This document shows, piece after piece, positions 1 to 5,966 of a stretch of DNA of 6,631 bases. How positions within the stretch are numbered: position 1 is the stretch's first letter; every line of letters starts with the position of its first letter. The notes under the pieces are model-generated. The model worked only from the letters and a program-made list of their open reading frames with translations. It ran no database searches and was not told the origin of the DNA. Made by a program: the position numbers and the translations under genes. This DNA comes from Chloroflexota bacterium (GTDB lineage: Bacteria; Chloroflexota; Dehalococcoidia; GIF9; UBA5629): the NCBI GenBank assembly GCA_020354105.1, contig CP070642.1, positions 844,701 to 851,331 of the forward strand, in the 5' to 3' direction.

Positions 1-1
1 A

Positions 2-1276
2 GGTACAGCTAACAACGGTAGCTTTACCGCTACCGGCTCGGGTACCGTGGAAGTCACAGTCACCGATGCCAATAGCTGTACCAGCGACAACAGCACCACG
101 GTTACCGCCAACCCAGGGCCTACAGCAACCGCCTCCGGTACCTCCACCGTCTGTGTCGGTGGAACAATACAGCTCGTCGGCGGCCTAGATGGTATGACCG
201 CATATAGCTGGACAGGACCCAACGGCTTTAACTCCACCGAGCAATCGACATCCAGGCCAAACGCCACTATCAATATGACCGGCGACTACACCTTGACCGT
301 CACCAATGACTGCGGCAGCGACAATGCCACAATCTATGTTAGCGTTATAACATGCGGCGGTGGCGGTGGTGGTGGTCCTGGCCTCCCCTCCGCTGCTCCT
401 ACATGCCCATTAATTTTGACAGTAAACATGTTGGGTAAAATAACCAAAGCCAGAATGACCTCAGATGGAATACTGTGTGAAGACTGCTTCGCGTTCGATC
501 CTCCAAAGCAGAATAGTTGGGAAGCCAAGGCTGGAACTCAGTTACTTCTAGAGAACAACAAGCCACCGGAGCTCATAAAAGTAACATTTGCCGGTTCGTC
601 GCCACCAGCTGGAGACACAGAAACAATCGGTCCATTCTACGAGATCAATGCCTACGCTTCCATGAATAGTCTTATTCCATCTGCAATCAGTATCTCACCA
701 CTATTCAGCATGTCTTCGGCTTATAATCCCAACGAGCTACCGGAGAACACGTCAGAGGTGACCCTCTCTTACTACTATGATCCTAGCCAAGGTTGGTTAG
801 CGATGGGCCCGGATACAGGCGCCGTCGCCGAGATCGGCAAAGCGCGGGGCACATTAGACTACTTCGTACCTGCCACTTTGTTGGTCAAACTAGCAGGAAC
901 AGCATCAGCTAAATTTGAGGCAAGCAACTTGACGATCAGCCCATCCCAGACACAGATCAACCAGGAAGTTATCATAAGCGTTAAGGTGACTAACACAGGC
1001 GAAGCAAGTGGAGACTACAACCTGGAACTGAAAGTCGATGGCAAAGTTAAATCAACAAAGCAGATAACCCTTGCCGCCGGCACAAGCCAAACTGTGAATT
1101 TCACTATAACTACAGATGCTGCCGGCAAACACCAGATAGAAGTAGCTGGTCTAGAGGGTGAATTTGTGGTAGTGGGACCATCCGGAATCAACTGGTGGCT
1201 TATCGCTGCCATCATTATCCTATTGCTAGCAATACTGTCCTTTGTGGGGTGGAGACAGTTAAGCAACCGCAAATGA
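2..1276 (+). CDS. Surface-anchored secreted protein with Ig/PKD-like and CARDB-like domains (5' partial)
   Basis: The frame is open from base 2 with no stop, so the gene starts upstream; the GTG at 47 is only an internal Val codon. About 424 codons are visible (numbered here from base 2). Residues 1-116 are Thr/Ser/Asn-rich beta-sandwich sequence. They include one Ig/PKD-like module (about 38-115, with YSWTGPNGF and a closing YTLTVTNDCG), preceded by the tail of what looks like another. Residues 119-125 are seven glycines, a likely hinge. Residues 135-300 form a domain I do not recognise, with a CEDC pair at 159-162 and a strand-rich end (VTLSYYYDPSQGW). Residues 306-390 resemble CARDB (ISVKVTNTGEASGDYNLELK). 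Residues 396-416 form one hydrophobic helix, followed by the basic tail RQLSNRK. I infer an extracellular protein held by a C-terminal membrane anchor, with an adhesion or envelope role. The ligand is unknown and the signal peptide is not in view. Confidence 0.85.
   Translation, partial: GTANNGSFTATGSGTVEVTVTDANSCTSDNSTTVTANPGPTATASGTSTVCVGGTIQLVGGLDGMTAYSWTGPNGFNSTEQSTSRPNATINMTGDYTLTVTNDCGSDNATIYVSVITCGGGGGGGPGLPSAAPTCPLILTVNMLGKITKARMTSDGILCEDCFAFDPPKQNSWEAKAGTQLLLENNKPPELIKVTFAGSSPPAGDTETIGPFYEINAYASMNSLIPSAISISPLFSMSSAYNPNELPENTSEVTLSYYYDPSQGWLAMGPDTGAVAEIGKARGTLDYFVPATLLVKLAGTASAKFEASNLTISPSQTQINQEVIISVKVTNTGEASGDYNLELKVDGKVKSTKQITLAAGTSQTVNFTITTDAAGKHQIEVAGLEGEFVVVGPSGINWWLIAAIIILLLAILSFVGWRQLSNRK
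356..376 (+). repeat. Short GGY codon repeat encoding a seven-glycine linker
   Basis: Seven consecutive Gly codons (GGC or GGT only) lie between the Ig/PKD-like module and the following domain, right after a Cys codon and followed by Pro-Gly. They probably encode a flexible hinge. The third-base mix argues against a long simple repeat, but the tract could still vary in length between strains. Confidence 0.7.
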
Positions 1277-1368
1277 ACTGGTGCTACACCCACGAACACA
1301 CAAGCTGGATATAAGCCAAAACTAAATTGAAACACGTCCGGGCGATGGTAAACCTCTTCGCTCAATCG

Positions 1369-1393
1369 GCAAACAATCTCATTACTTGTTGGC
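1369..1393. repeat. Imperfect inverted repeat overlapping the proB -35 box
   Basis: The left arm GCAAACAA (1369-1376) and right arm TTGTTGGC (1386-1393) pair at 7 of 8 positions across a 9-base spacer. The right arm contains the -35 hexamer of the proB promoter. It could be an operator. It could also be a weak terminator hairpin for the upstream surface-protein gene, since TATCTTT follows it. The arms are A/T-rich, so chance is also possible. Confidence 0.3.
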
Positions 1394-1414
1394 TATCTTT
1401 CGCCACGCTATAAT
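1386..1414 (+). promoter_or_regulatory. Sigma-70-type promoter of proBA, predicted leaderless
   Basis: TTGTTG (1386-1391) and a perfect TATAAT (1409-1414) are separated by the ideal 17 bases. Counting from the -10 box, transcription should start near 1421, about two bases before the proB ATG at 1423. A TAA in the proB frame lies inside the -10 box (1411-1413), so translation cannot begin further upstream. Confidence 0.75.
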
Positions 1415-1422
1415 TAGGCACA

Positions 1423-2535
1423 ATGCGCTACCGGCGTTTGATAGCTAAATTCGGCACTAACCTGCTCACAGGGGGCACTGACCATCTCGATTCTAGCATT
1501 ATGTCAAATCTTATAGAGCAGGTAGCTCAGCTCCACCAGCAAGGACACGAGGTAATCATTGTGTCTTCGGGAGCAGTCGCCGCTGGCAGGCAGAAACTTA
1601 ACCTATCCAAGGAACGCAAAGACGTCCCCTTCAAGCAAGTCCTCGCCTCGGTGGGACAAGGTCAGCTTATGAATAAATACGAGCAACTCTTTAGCCAGCA
1701 CAACATAATCGTAGCACAGGCACTCCTAACCAGGTCAGACCTGATTGACCGCGCCGGCTATCTGAACGCCCGTAACACACTGTTGGCTTTGATTGAATTG
1801 GGTGTGATTTGCATCGTAAACGAGAACGATGTCGTCGCCACCGACGAACTCGGCGAACTCACCTTCGGAGACAATGACAATCTTTCAGCCATGGTAGCCA
1901 ATCTGGTCGACGCCGACCTTCTAGTACTGCTTACCGATATCGACGGACTGTATACTGCCAACCCGCAATATAATCCCGAAGCTAAACTCATACCCAGAGT
2001 AGAAAAGATAGATACCGAGATAGAACGAGTGGCTGACGACACTGCAAGCTCATGTGGTATCGGTGGCATGATAACCAAACTCGAAGCCGCCAGGCTGGCA
2101 ACCGCCTCAGGAGTAACTGTAGTCATCGCCAATGGACGAAAACCCGACGTCCTAAATCAAATCGTGCTTGAAAAGAACATCGGCACCATATTCCCTACGC
2201 GAACCAGTAAATTGGAGAGCAAAAAACGCTGGATGCTGAGCGGGCTTGCCTGCAAGGGTAAACTTATAATCGACGACGGGGCTGCTCTGGCCATCAAGAA
2301 ACAAAATCGTAGCCTGCTCCCCGCCGGCATTGTCCATGTCGAAGGGAAATTCGAGCGCGGAGACGTAGTGGATGTCTTCGATTCGAAAGGCAGCCAGGTC
2401 GGTTGTGGCATACCCAACTACAGCTCACAGGATATTTCCAGAATTAAGGGAGCACAGTCTGAGACGATTTCAAGCCTTCTCGGCTACGAATATGGCACTG
2501 AGGTGATACACAGAAACAATTTGGTGCTAGTATAG
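1423..2535 (+). CDS. proB: Glutamate 5-kinase (ProB), kinase plus PUA domain
   Basis: This cytoplasmic enzyme phosphorylates the gamma-carboxyl of glutamate with ATP, the first and usually proline-inhibited step of proline synthesis. The 370 residues match the full two-domain form. The amino-acid kinase domain (about 1-255) shows the N-terminal Lys9-Phe-Gly-Thr nucleotide loop, SSGAVAAG (48-55), NARN (115-118), NENDVV (133-138), FGDNDNLSA (148-156), TDIDGLY (171-177) and GGMITK (214-219). A PUA domain follows (about 273-366). The ATG at 1423 is preferred because it gives the normal family N-terminus and an in-frame TAA at 1411 excludes earlier starts. There is no good Shine-Dalgarno site (only AGG at 1416-1418). 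The gene leads a proB-proA operon, with proA 8 bases downstream. No key residue appears to be missing. Confidence 0.96.
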   Translation: MRYRRLIAKFGTNLLTGGTDHLDSSIMSNLIEQVAQLHQQGHEVIIVSSGAVAAGRQKLNLSKERKDVPFKQVLASVGQGQLMNKYEQLFSQHNIIVAQALLTRSDLIDRAGYLNARNTLLALIELGVICIVNENDVVATDELGELTFGDNDNLSAMVANLVDADLLVLLTDIDGLYTANPQYNPEAKLIPRVEKIDTEIERVADDTASSCGIGGMITKLEAARLATASGVTVVIANGRKPDVLNQIVLEKNIGTIFPTRTSKLESKKRWMLSGLACKGKLIIDDGAALAIKKQNRSLLPAGIVHVEGKFERGDVVDVFDSKGSQVGCGIPNYSSQDISRIKGAQSETISSLLGYEYGTEVIHRNNLVLV

Positions 2536-2539
2536 GGGG
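2534..2539 (+). promoter_or_regulatory. Ribosome binding site of proA
   Basis: AGGGGG begins within the proB stop codon and ends 4 bases before the proA ATG at 2544. The spacing is short but usable. This internal operon gene has a purine-rich site while the leading gene proB does not. A second, better-spaced AAGGGA (2574-2579) precedes the ATG at 2583, but alignment favours 2544. Confidence 0.5.
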
Positions 2540-2543
2540 AAAC

Positions 2544-3818
2544 ATGAAATCTGCAGTCAATGAACTCGAAGAAAAGGGAACGATGGCTAAGGCAGCTTCG
2601 AGAAAGCTCGCCTTCCTATCTACAGAAATTAAAAACAAAGCCCTGCTTGGCATTGCCGATGCAATTATGACCAGGCAAGACGAAATTCTGACAGCTAATA
2701 AGCTCGACTATAAGGACTCCGAGGCTTCAGGCATGAGCGCAGCTATGCTAGACCGTCTGATGCTGAATCCAGACCGACTCCAGGGTATAGTCAATGATGT
2801 CAAAGCTGTAGCCGCTCTGCATGATCCAGTGGGTGAGTTGATAGAAGAGCAAACACTACCCAACGGTTTGCAAATTAGCAAGAAGCGAGTACCTCTCGGT
2901 GTTATCGGTGCCATCTACGAGAGCCGTCCCAACGTTACAGTGGATATTTCGGTACTATGTCTGAAATCAGGCAATGCTGTCATACTTCGCGGCGGTAAAG
3001 AGGCGCTCCACTCCAACCTGACTCTAGTCAGAGTTATTCAAGAAGCCGCCTACAAAACCGGCGTGCCCGAGGGAGCTATACAGATTATAGAGTCAACTGA
3101 CAGGGCCCTTATCAATCATATGCTCAAGATGAAGGGCACGATAGACCTCATAATTCCTCGCGGTGGCGCCAGTCTGATTAGGTCTGTGGCTGAAAACGCT
3201 GCCATACCCGTACTTACCGGCGGTATCGGCGTCTGTCATACCTATGTTGACAAAAGCGCCGATTTAAACAAGGCTGTGGCTATCGCCTATAACGCCAAGG
3301 TCCAGCGACCTACTGTCTGCAATGCTCTGGATACGCTTCTTGTTCACATCAAAATCGCCCCTCAATACTTGCCTCTAATTGCCCAAGAATGGGCAAAGGC
3401 CGGGGTGGAAATGCACTGCGATAAACGCACCTTATCCATTCTCGGGCCAATTCCCTCCCTCAAAATCGTTCCGTCAAAGACTGATGACTGGGGCAAGGAA
3501 TTCCTAGCCCTGATTGCGGCGATTAAGATAGTCGATTCTCTGGATGAAGCATTGGAGCATATCGAGCGTTATGGCTCAGGACATTCTGAGGCAATAGTTG
3601 CCGAGGACAAATCGGCAGCGGTACGCTTTCTAAATGAAGTAGACGCTGCCTGTGTATATGCTAACGCCAGCACCCGTTTTACTGATGGTGCCCAGTTCGG
3701 ACTGGGTGCTGAAATTGGTATAAGTACTCAGAAATTTCACGCCCGTGGCCCCATGGCACTAAGAGAGCTCACCAGTTACAAGTGGACAATTTTAGGCAAT
3801 GGGCACGTTCGCCCTTAG
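2544..3818 (+). CDS. proA: Gamma-glutamyl phosphate reductase (ProA)
   Basis: It reduces gamma-glutamyl phosphate with NADPH to glutamate 5-semialdehyde, which cyclises to pyrroline-5-carboxylate; this is the second step of proline synthesis, acting on the ProB product. The 424 residues are close to the usual length of about 417. It is an aldehyde-dehydrogenase-fold protein with YESRPNVT (125-132), SGNAVILRGGKEA (142-154), the catalytic Cys259 in PTVCNALDTLL, RYGSGHSEAI (342-351), FGLGAEIGIST (385-395) and ARGPMALRELTSYKW (400-414). The start at 2544 is preferred over Met14 (2583) because LEEKGTMAKAAS lines up with the N-terminus of the E. coli enzyme. The ProA active set looks intact. The step-three gene proC is not in this window. 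The 3' end converges on rph with a 4-base overlap. Confidence 0.97.
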   Translation: MKSAVNELEEKGTMAKAASRKLAFLSTEIKNKALLGIADAIMTRQDEILTANKLDYKDSEASGMSAAMLDRLMLNPDRLQGIVNDVKAVAALHDPVGELIEEQTLPNGLQISKKRVPLGVIGAIYESRPNVTVDISVLCLKSGNAVILRGGKEALHSNLTLVRVIQEAAYKTGVPEGAIQIIESTDRALINHMLKMKGTIDLIIPRGGASLIRSVAENAAIPVLTGGIGVCHTYVDKSADLNKAVAIAYNAKVQRPTVCNALDTLLVHIKIAPQYLPLIAQEWAKAGVEMHCDKRTLSILGPIPSLKIVPSKTDDWGKEFLALIAAIKIVDSLDEALEHIERYGSGHSEAIVAEDKSAAVRFLNEVDAACVYANASTRFTDGAQFGLGAEIGISTQKFHARGPMALRELTSYKWTILGNGHVRP

Positions 3819-4540
3819 TCTAAACCTGCTAAAGCCGACTCCTGGAACTTAAACAGTTGTTTAATGCCCTTTTCGGCAAGGGCAAGCAAGGTATCAGCGG
3901 TCTCCTTAGAGAAAGGATTACCCTCGGCTGTACCTTGAATTTCCACAAATTCGATCTTATCAGTCATGACCACGTTAAAGTCAACCGCAGCCCGGTAATC
4001 CTCCTCGTAGCAGAGGTCAAGTAACACATCTCTGCCCACTATGCCAACGCTGGTAGCAGCTACTGCAGCATTCAGCGGAATCGTTGACAGCACACCTTGT
4101 TTCCTCAGATTATGGAATGCAACAAATAAAGCTACATACCCACCGGTTATAGCCGCGGTTCGAGTGCCGCCATCAGCCTGCAATACATCGCAGTCCACAG
4201 TGAAGGTTCTTTCGCCCAGAGCTGTAAGGTCGGTAACTGCCCTCAAGCTACGACCAATAAGGCGCTGAATTTCCTGATTCCTACCGGCTGTCCTCTCAAG
4301 CGAGATACTGCGAGGGGTACGAGTAAGTGTGGAACGGGGTAGCATAGCATACTCAGCAGTAACCCATCCAGTACCCGCGCCTTTGAGGAAATTAGGAACC
4401 CTGTCCTCCACACTTACAGCACAGAGTACTCTGGTACGCCCCAGTTCTATCAAGGCCGAGCCCTCAGCAAAATCCTGGTATCCCAGGTTAATATTTATCG
4501 GGCGGAGTTCATCGTTAGCCCGGCCGTCTACTCTTTTCAT
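3815..4540 (-). CDS. rph: Ribonuclease PH
   Basis: This phosphate-dependent 3'-to-5' exoribonuclease trims the 3' ends of tRNA precursors and other structured RNAs, normally as a ring-shaped hexamer in the cytoplasm. The 241 residues match the usual length (about 238). Family signatures run throughout: RPININLGYQDFAEGSALIE near the N-terminus, GWVTAEYAMLPRST (58-71), GRNQEIQRLIGRSLRA (86-101), CDVLQADGGTRTAAITG (117-133) with the phosphate-binding GGTRT (124-128), likely metal-site acids Asp181 and Asp187, and EIQGTAEGNPFSKE (200-213). The start at 4540 gives the standard N-terminus and has a Shine-Dalgarno site 9 bases upstream. It stands alone on the minus strand, with no rdgB/HAM1 partner next to it as seen in some genomes. 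Its TAA overlaps the proA TAG. Confidence 0.97.
   Translation of the reverse strand: MKRVDGRANDELRPININLGYQDFAEGSALIELGRTRVLCAVSVEDRVPNFLKGAGTGWVTAEYAMLPRSTLTRTPRSISLERTAGRNQEIQRLIGRSLRAVTDLTALGERTFTVDCDVLQADGGTRTAAITGGYVALFVAFHNLRKQGVLSTIPLNAAVAATSVGIVGRDVLLDLCYEEDYRAAVDFNVVMTDKIEFVEIQGTAEGNPFSKETADTLLALAEKGIKQLFKFQESALAGLD
3849..3864. repeat. Near-perfect 16-base palindrome in the 3' end of rph
   Basis: TTAAACA (3849-3855) and TGTTTAA (3858-3864) flank two bases. It lies inside the rph coding sequence and 31 bases beyond the proA stop, and it directly abuts the hairpin at 3865-3884. It may contribute to 3'-end structure of the converging transcripts, but coding constraint or chance is also plausible. 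Confidence 0.4.
3865..3884. repeat. Hairpin with a 7-base perfect stem, candidate 3' structure for proBA mRNA
   Basis: TGCCCTT (3865-3871) pairs perfectly with AAGGGCA (3878-3884) around the loop TTCGGC. It sits about 47 bases after the proA stop, inside the end of rph. No T-run follows on either strand, so it is not a classic intrinsic terminator. It could act as an RNA-stabilising or Rho-assisted end, or be incidental. Confidence 0.4.
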
Positions 4541-4549
4541 AAAAGAACA

Positions 4550-4555
4550 CTCCTT
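4550..4555 (-). promoter_or_regulatory. Shine-Dalgarno site of rph
   Basis: Read on the minus strand this is AAGGAG, followed by 9 bases and the rph ATG (4540-4538). It is a standard ribosome binding site that fixes the rph start, in contrast to the SD-less starts of proB, the permease gene and udg. Confidence 0.75.
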
Positions 4556-4571
4556 GCTCCACTATCGGCAC

Positions 4572-4601
4572 AGTATAGCATTGATTCATTTGGCTTAACA
4601 A
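4572..4601 (-). promoter_or_regulatory. Promoter of rph
   Basis: On the minus strand TTGTTA (4601-4596) and TATACT (4577-4572) are separated by 18 bases. The predicted start near 4565 gives a leader of about 25 bases containing the Shine-Dalgarno site. The layout is conventional for a leadered gene. Confidence 0.6.
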
Positions 4602-4651
4602 CGCCTGTACCTCAACAATAACCCCTTCCCCCTTGATGAGATATGGCAGAG

Positions 4652-4670
4652 TGAGGATAAATTGACCTCA
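4652..4670. repeat. Small inverted repeat beside the permease -10 box
   Basis: TGAGG (4652-4656) and CCTCA (4666-4670) form 5-base arms around a 9-base spacer ending exactly at the TATAAT box. A regulator could bind here. The arms are short, so support is weak. Confidence 0.25.
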
Positions 4671-4676
4671 TATAAT
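4671..4676 (+). promoter_or_regulatory. -10 box of the TauE/SafE-DUF1634 unit, predicted leaderless
   Basis: A perfect TATAAT lies 5 bases before the ATG at 4682, so transcription should start within a base or two of the A of the ATG. The permease frame has a TGA at 4676-4678, which excludes any earlier translation start. The -35 position (about 4648-4653) is poor. TTGACC at 4662-4667 is far too close to serve as -35, so the promoter may be weak or need an activator. Confidence 0.55.
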
Positions 4677-4681
4677 GACCA

Positions 4682-5569
4682 ATGCTACTATGGCCGATAA
4701 CTATTTTGAATGAAGTAAATTTCTGTGCATTAGGCAGCATAGGGTTAGTAGCCGGCTTACTGGGCTCGATGTTAGGAGTAGGCGGTGGCTTGCTCATCGT
4801 GCCTATACTCACATTAGCTCTCCACTTACCCATCAAAGTGGCAATTGCCAGCAGTCTGGTAGCCATCGTTGCCAACTCATGCACCGCTGCCGGCATGTAT
4901 ACAAAGGCCAGATTGAACAACATAAAACTGGGGCTGCTCCTGGAAACGGCGACTACCCCCGGTGCTATTATTGGTGGTTTTATCGCTGCTGTAATCGCCC
5001 CCTCAATATTAAGCGCTCTTCTCGGATTTGTACTCATTTACGCCGCATACACAATGTTGGTACGCCCCTACTTCATGACTGAGGATACAATGTCAGCAGA
5101 CGATGCGATTACCACGGGTAGTATCTCTCACAATTTGTCCAGCTCGCTAGCAAGCTCATACTATGACCAGAATTTGGATAAAGCTGTCAACTACAAAGTG
5201 AATCGTTTGCCTGCTGGCCTAGGAGTCAGCTTCTTTTCCGGTGTTCTTTCCAGCTTGCTTGGCGTAGGTGGCGGCATAATAAACGTGCCCGTAATGCACT
5301 TGATTATGAAAGTACCGATGAAAGCAGCTATAGCCACCAGCACCTTCATAATAACAATTACAGCCGCAGCTGGCGCTCTCATTTACTATTATTATAGGCA
5401 CATATATCTATTCATAATCACCCCATTGACCATAGGTATGGTTATAGGTGCTAGAATAGGCGTTGAATTAACGCAAAGGGCCGGCGGGCTAGTACTCAGA
5501 CGTATATTCGGTGCCCTCCTGCTCCTTATAGCTGTGATGATGTTTCTCAGAACAGTCAATGTAATTTAG
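4682..5569 (+). CDS. TauE/SafE-family membrane permease (probable sulfite/sulfonate or other anion exporter)
   Basis: It is an integral membrane protein of 295 residues, a typical family length. Its two homologous halves are visible: GLLGSMLGVGGGLLIVPIL (25-43) with P50 and AIASSLV (54-60), then GVLSSLLGVGGGIINVPVM (187-205) with P212 and AIATSTF (216-222). The halves are offset by 162 residues. Hydrophobic segments fall near 15-47, 53-70, 86-106, 109-127, 178-209, 215-237, 241-260 and 270-289. A long polar loop (about 130-176, rich in Ser, Asp and Thr) joins the halves. The family exports sulfite, sulfoacetate, taurine-related or other organic anions; the substrate cannot be read here, and no sulfur-metabolism gene is adjacent. 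The start at 4682 is held by an in-frame TGA at 4676. It is followed 13 bases later by a DUF1634 gene. Confidence 0.9.
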   Translation: MLLWPITILNEVNFCALGSIGLVAGLLGSMLGVGGGLLIVPILTLALHLPIKVAIASSLVAIVANSCTAAGMYTKARLNNIKLGLLLETATTPGAIIGGFIAAVIAPSILSALLGFVLIYAAYTMLVRPYFMTEDTMSADDAITTGSISHNLSSSLASSYYDQNLDKAVNYKVNRLPAGLGVSFFSGVLSSLLGVGGGIINVPVMHLIMKVPMKAAIATSTFIITITAAAGALIYYYYRHIYLFIITPLTIGMVIGARIGVELTQRAGGLVLRRIFGALLLLIAVMMFLRTVNVI

Positions 5570-5582
5570 GAATTACGGATAA

Positions 5583-5927
5583 ATGAAAATCATGGAACAT
5601 AGGAATCTCAAAGAAAGTCGTCTGAACAATTGGGTCAGTTTTGCTTTAAGGCTGGGTGTTGCGGTCTCACTAGCACTGATTGTTATCGGCTTCATTATCC
5701 TGTTAATCACCTCCGATGCTAACGATATCCATCCACTTGCAAGTTTAGATCAGATACCGGCGGCTATTGTCATCAGCGTCGGAATCTTGATTCTCTTGCT
5801 GACACCGATCATACAGGTCATAGCAGCTACCGTGTTCTTCTTGATAGTCAGAGACAGACTATTCATATGTATCTCCGTAGCAGTTTTCTGCTTCGCTGCT
5901 ATCAGCCTTGTCTTAGCATTAATCTGA
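5583..5927 (+). CDS. DUF1634-family small membrane protein
   Basis: This 114-residue protein has three hydrophobic segments (about 22-43, 59-88 and 93-113). LTPIIQVIAATVFFLIVRDR (73-92) resembles the LTP...R...ERD pattern I associate with DUF1634. Genes of this family commonly sit directly after TauE/SafE permeases in Chloroflexota and archaea, as here (13-base gap, same strand). I infer an accessory or partner subunit of the permease; no biochemical function is known to me. The start at 5583 has only a weak AGGA (5568-5571, 11 bases upstream). An in-frame ATG at 5592 would shorten it by three residues and is equally possible. The stop lies just before the udg promoter. Confidence 0.8.
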   Translation: MKIMEHRNLKESRLNNWVSFALRLGVAVSLALIVIGFIILLITSDANDIHPLASLDQIPAAIVISVGILILLLTPIIQVIAATVFFLIVRDRLFICISVAVFCFAAISLVLALI

Positions 5928-5928
5928 A

Positions 5929-5957
5929 TTGACCAGCGAGCAAGGCTATGCTATGAT
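5929..5957 (+). promoter_or_regulatory. Promoter of udg, extended -10, predicted leaderless
   Basis: TTGACC (5929-5934), a 17-base spacer and TATGAT (5952-5957) preceded by TGC (extended -10) make the best promoter in the window. It begins one base after the DUF1634 stop. The predicted start near 5964 leaves about three bases before the ATG at 5967. A TAG directly before the ATG (5964-5966) blocks earlier in-frame starts, and no Shine-Dalgarno sequence is present. Confidence 0.75.
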
Positions 5958-5966
5958 TTCCTCTAG

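Noticed and set aside
47..49. GTG at 47 as the start of the first gene
   Set aside because: The frame stays open back to base 2 with the same Thr/Gly-rich composition, and the sequence begins in the middle of a repeat-type domain, so the gene is cut by the window edge.
1015..1365. Minus-strand open frame across the end of the surface-protein gene and the gap before proB
   Set aside because: Most of it is opposite the CARDB-like and membrane-anchor coding region; it shows no domain and no start signal.
2583..2585. ATG at codon 14 as the true proA start
   Set aside because: It has a fair ribosome-binding sequence, but the 13 residues before it align with the N-terminus of known ProA proteins, so 2544 is preferred.
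3801..3814. GGGC-ACGTTC-GCCC hairpin at the end of proA as an intrinsic terminator
   Set aside because: The stem is only four base pairs, it lies within the coding sequence, and no T-run follows on either strand.
4041..4598. Open frames on the plus strand opposite rph
   Set aside because: They are antisense to a clearly conserved RNase PH, resemble no protein I know, and have no ribosome binding sites.
4662..4667. TTGACC as the -35 box of the permease promoter
   Set aside because: It is only 3 bases from the TATAAT box; a working spacer is about 16-18 bases.
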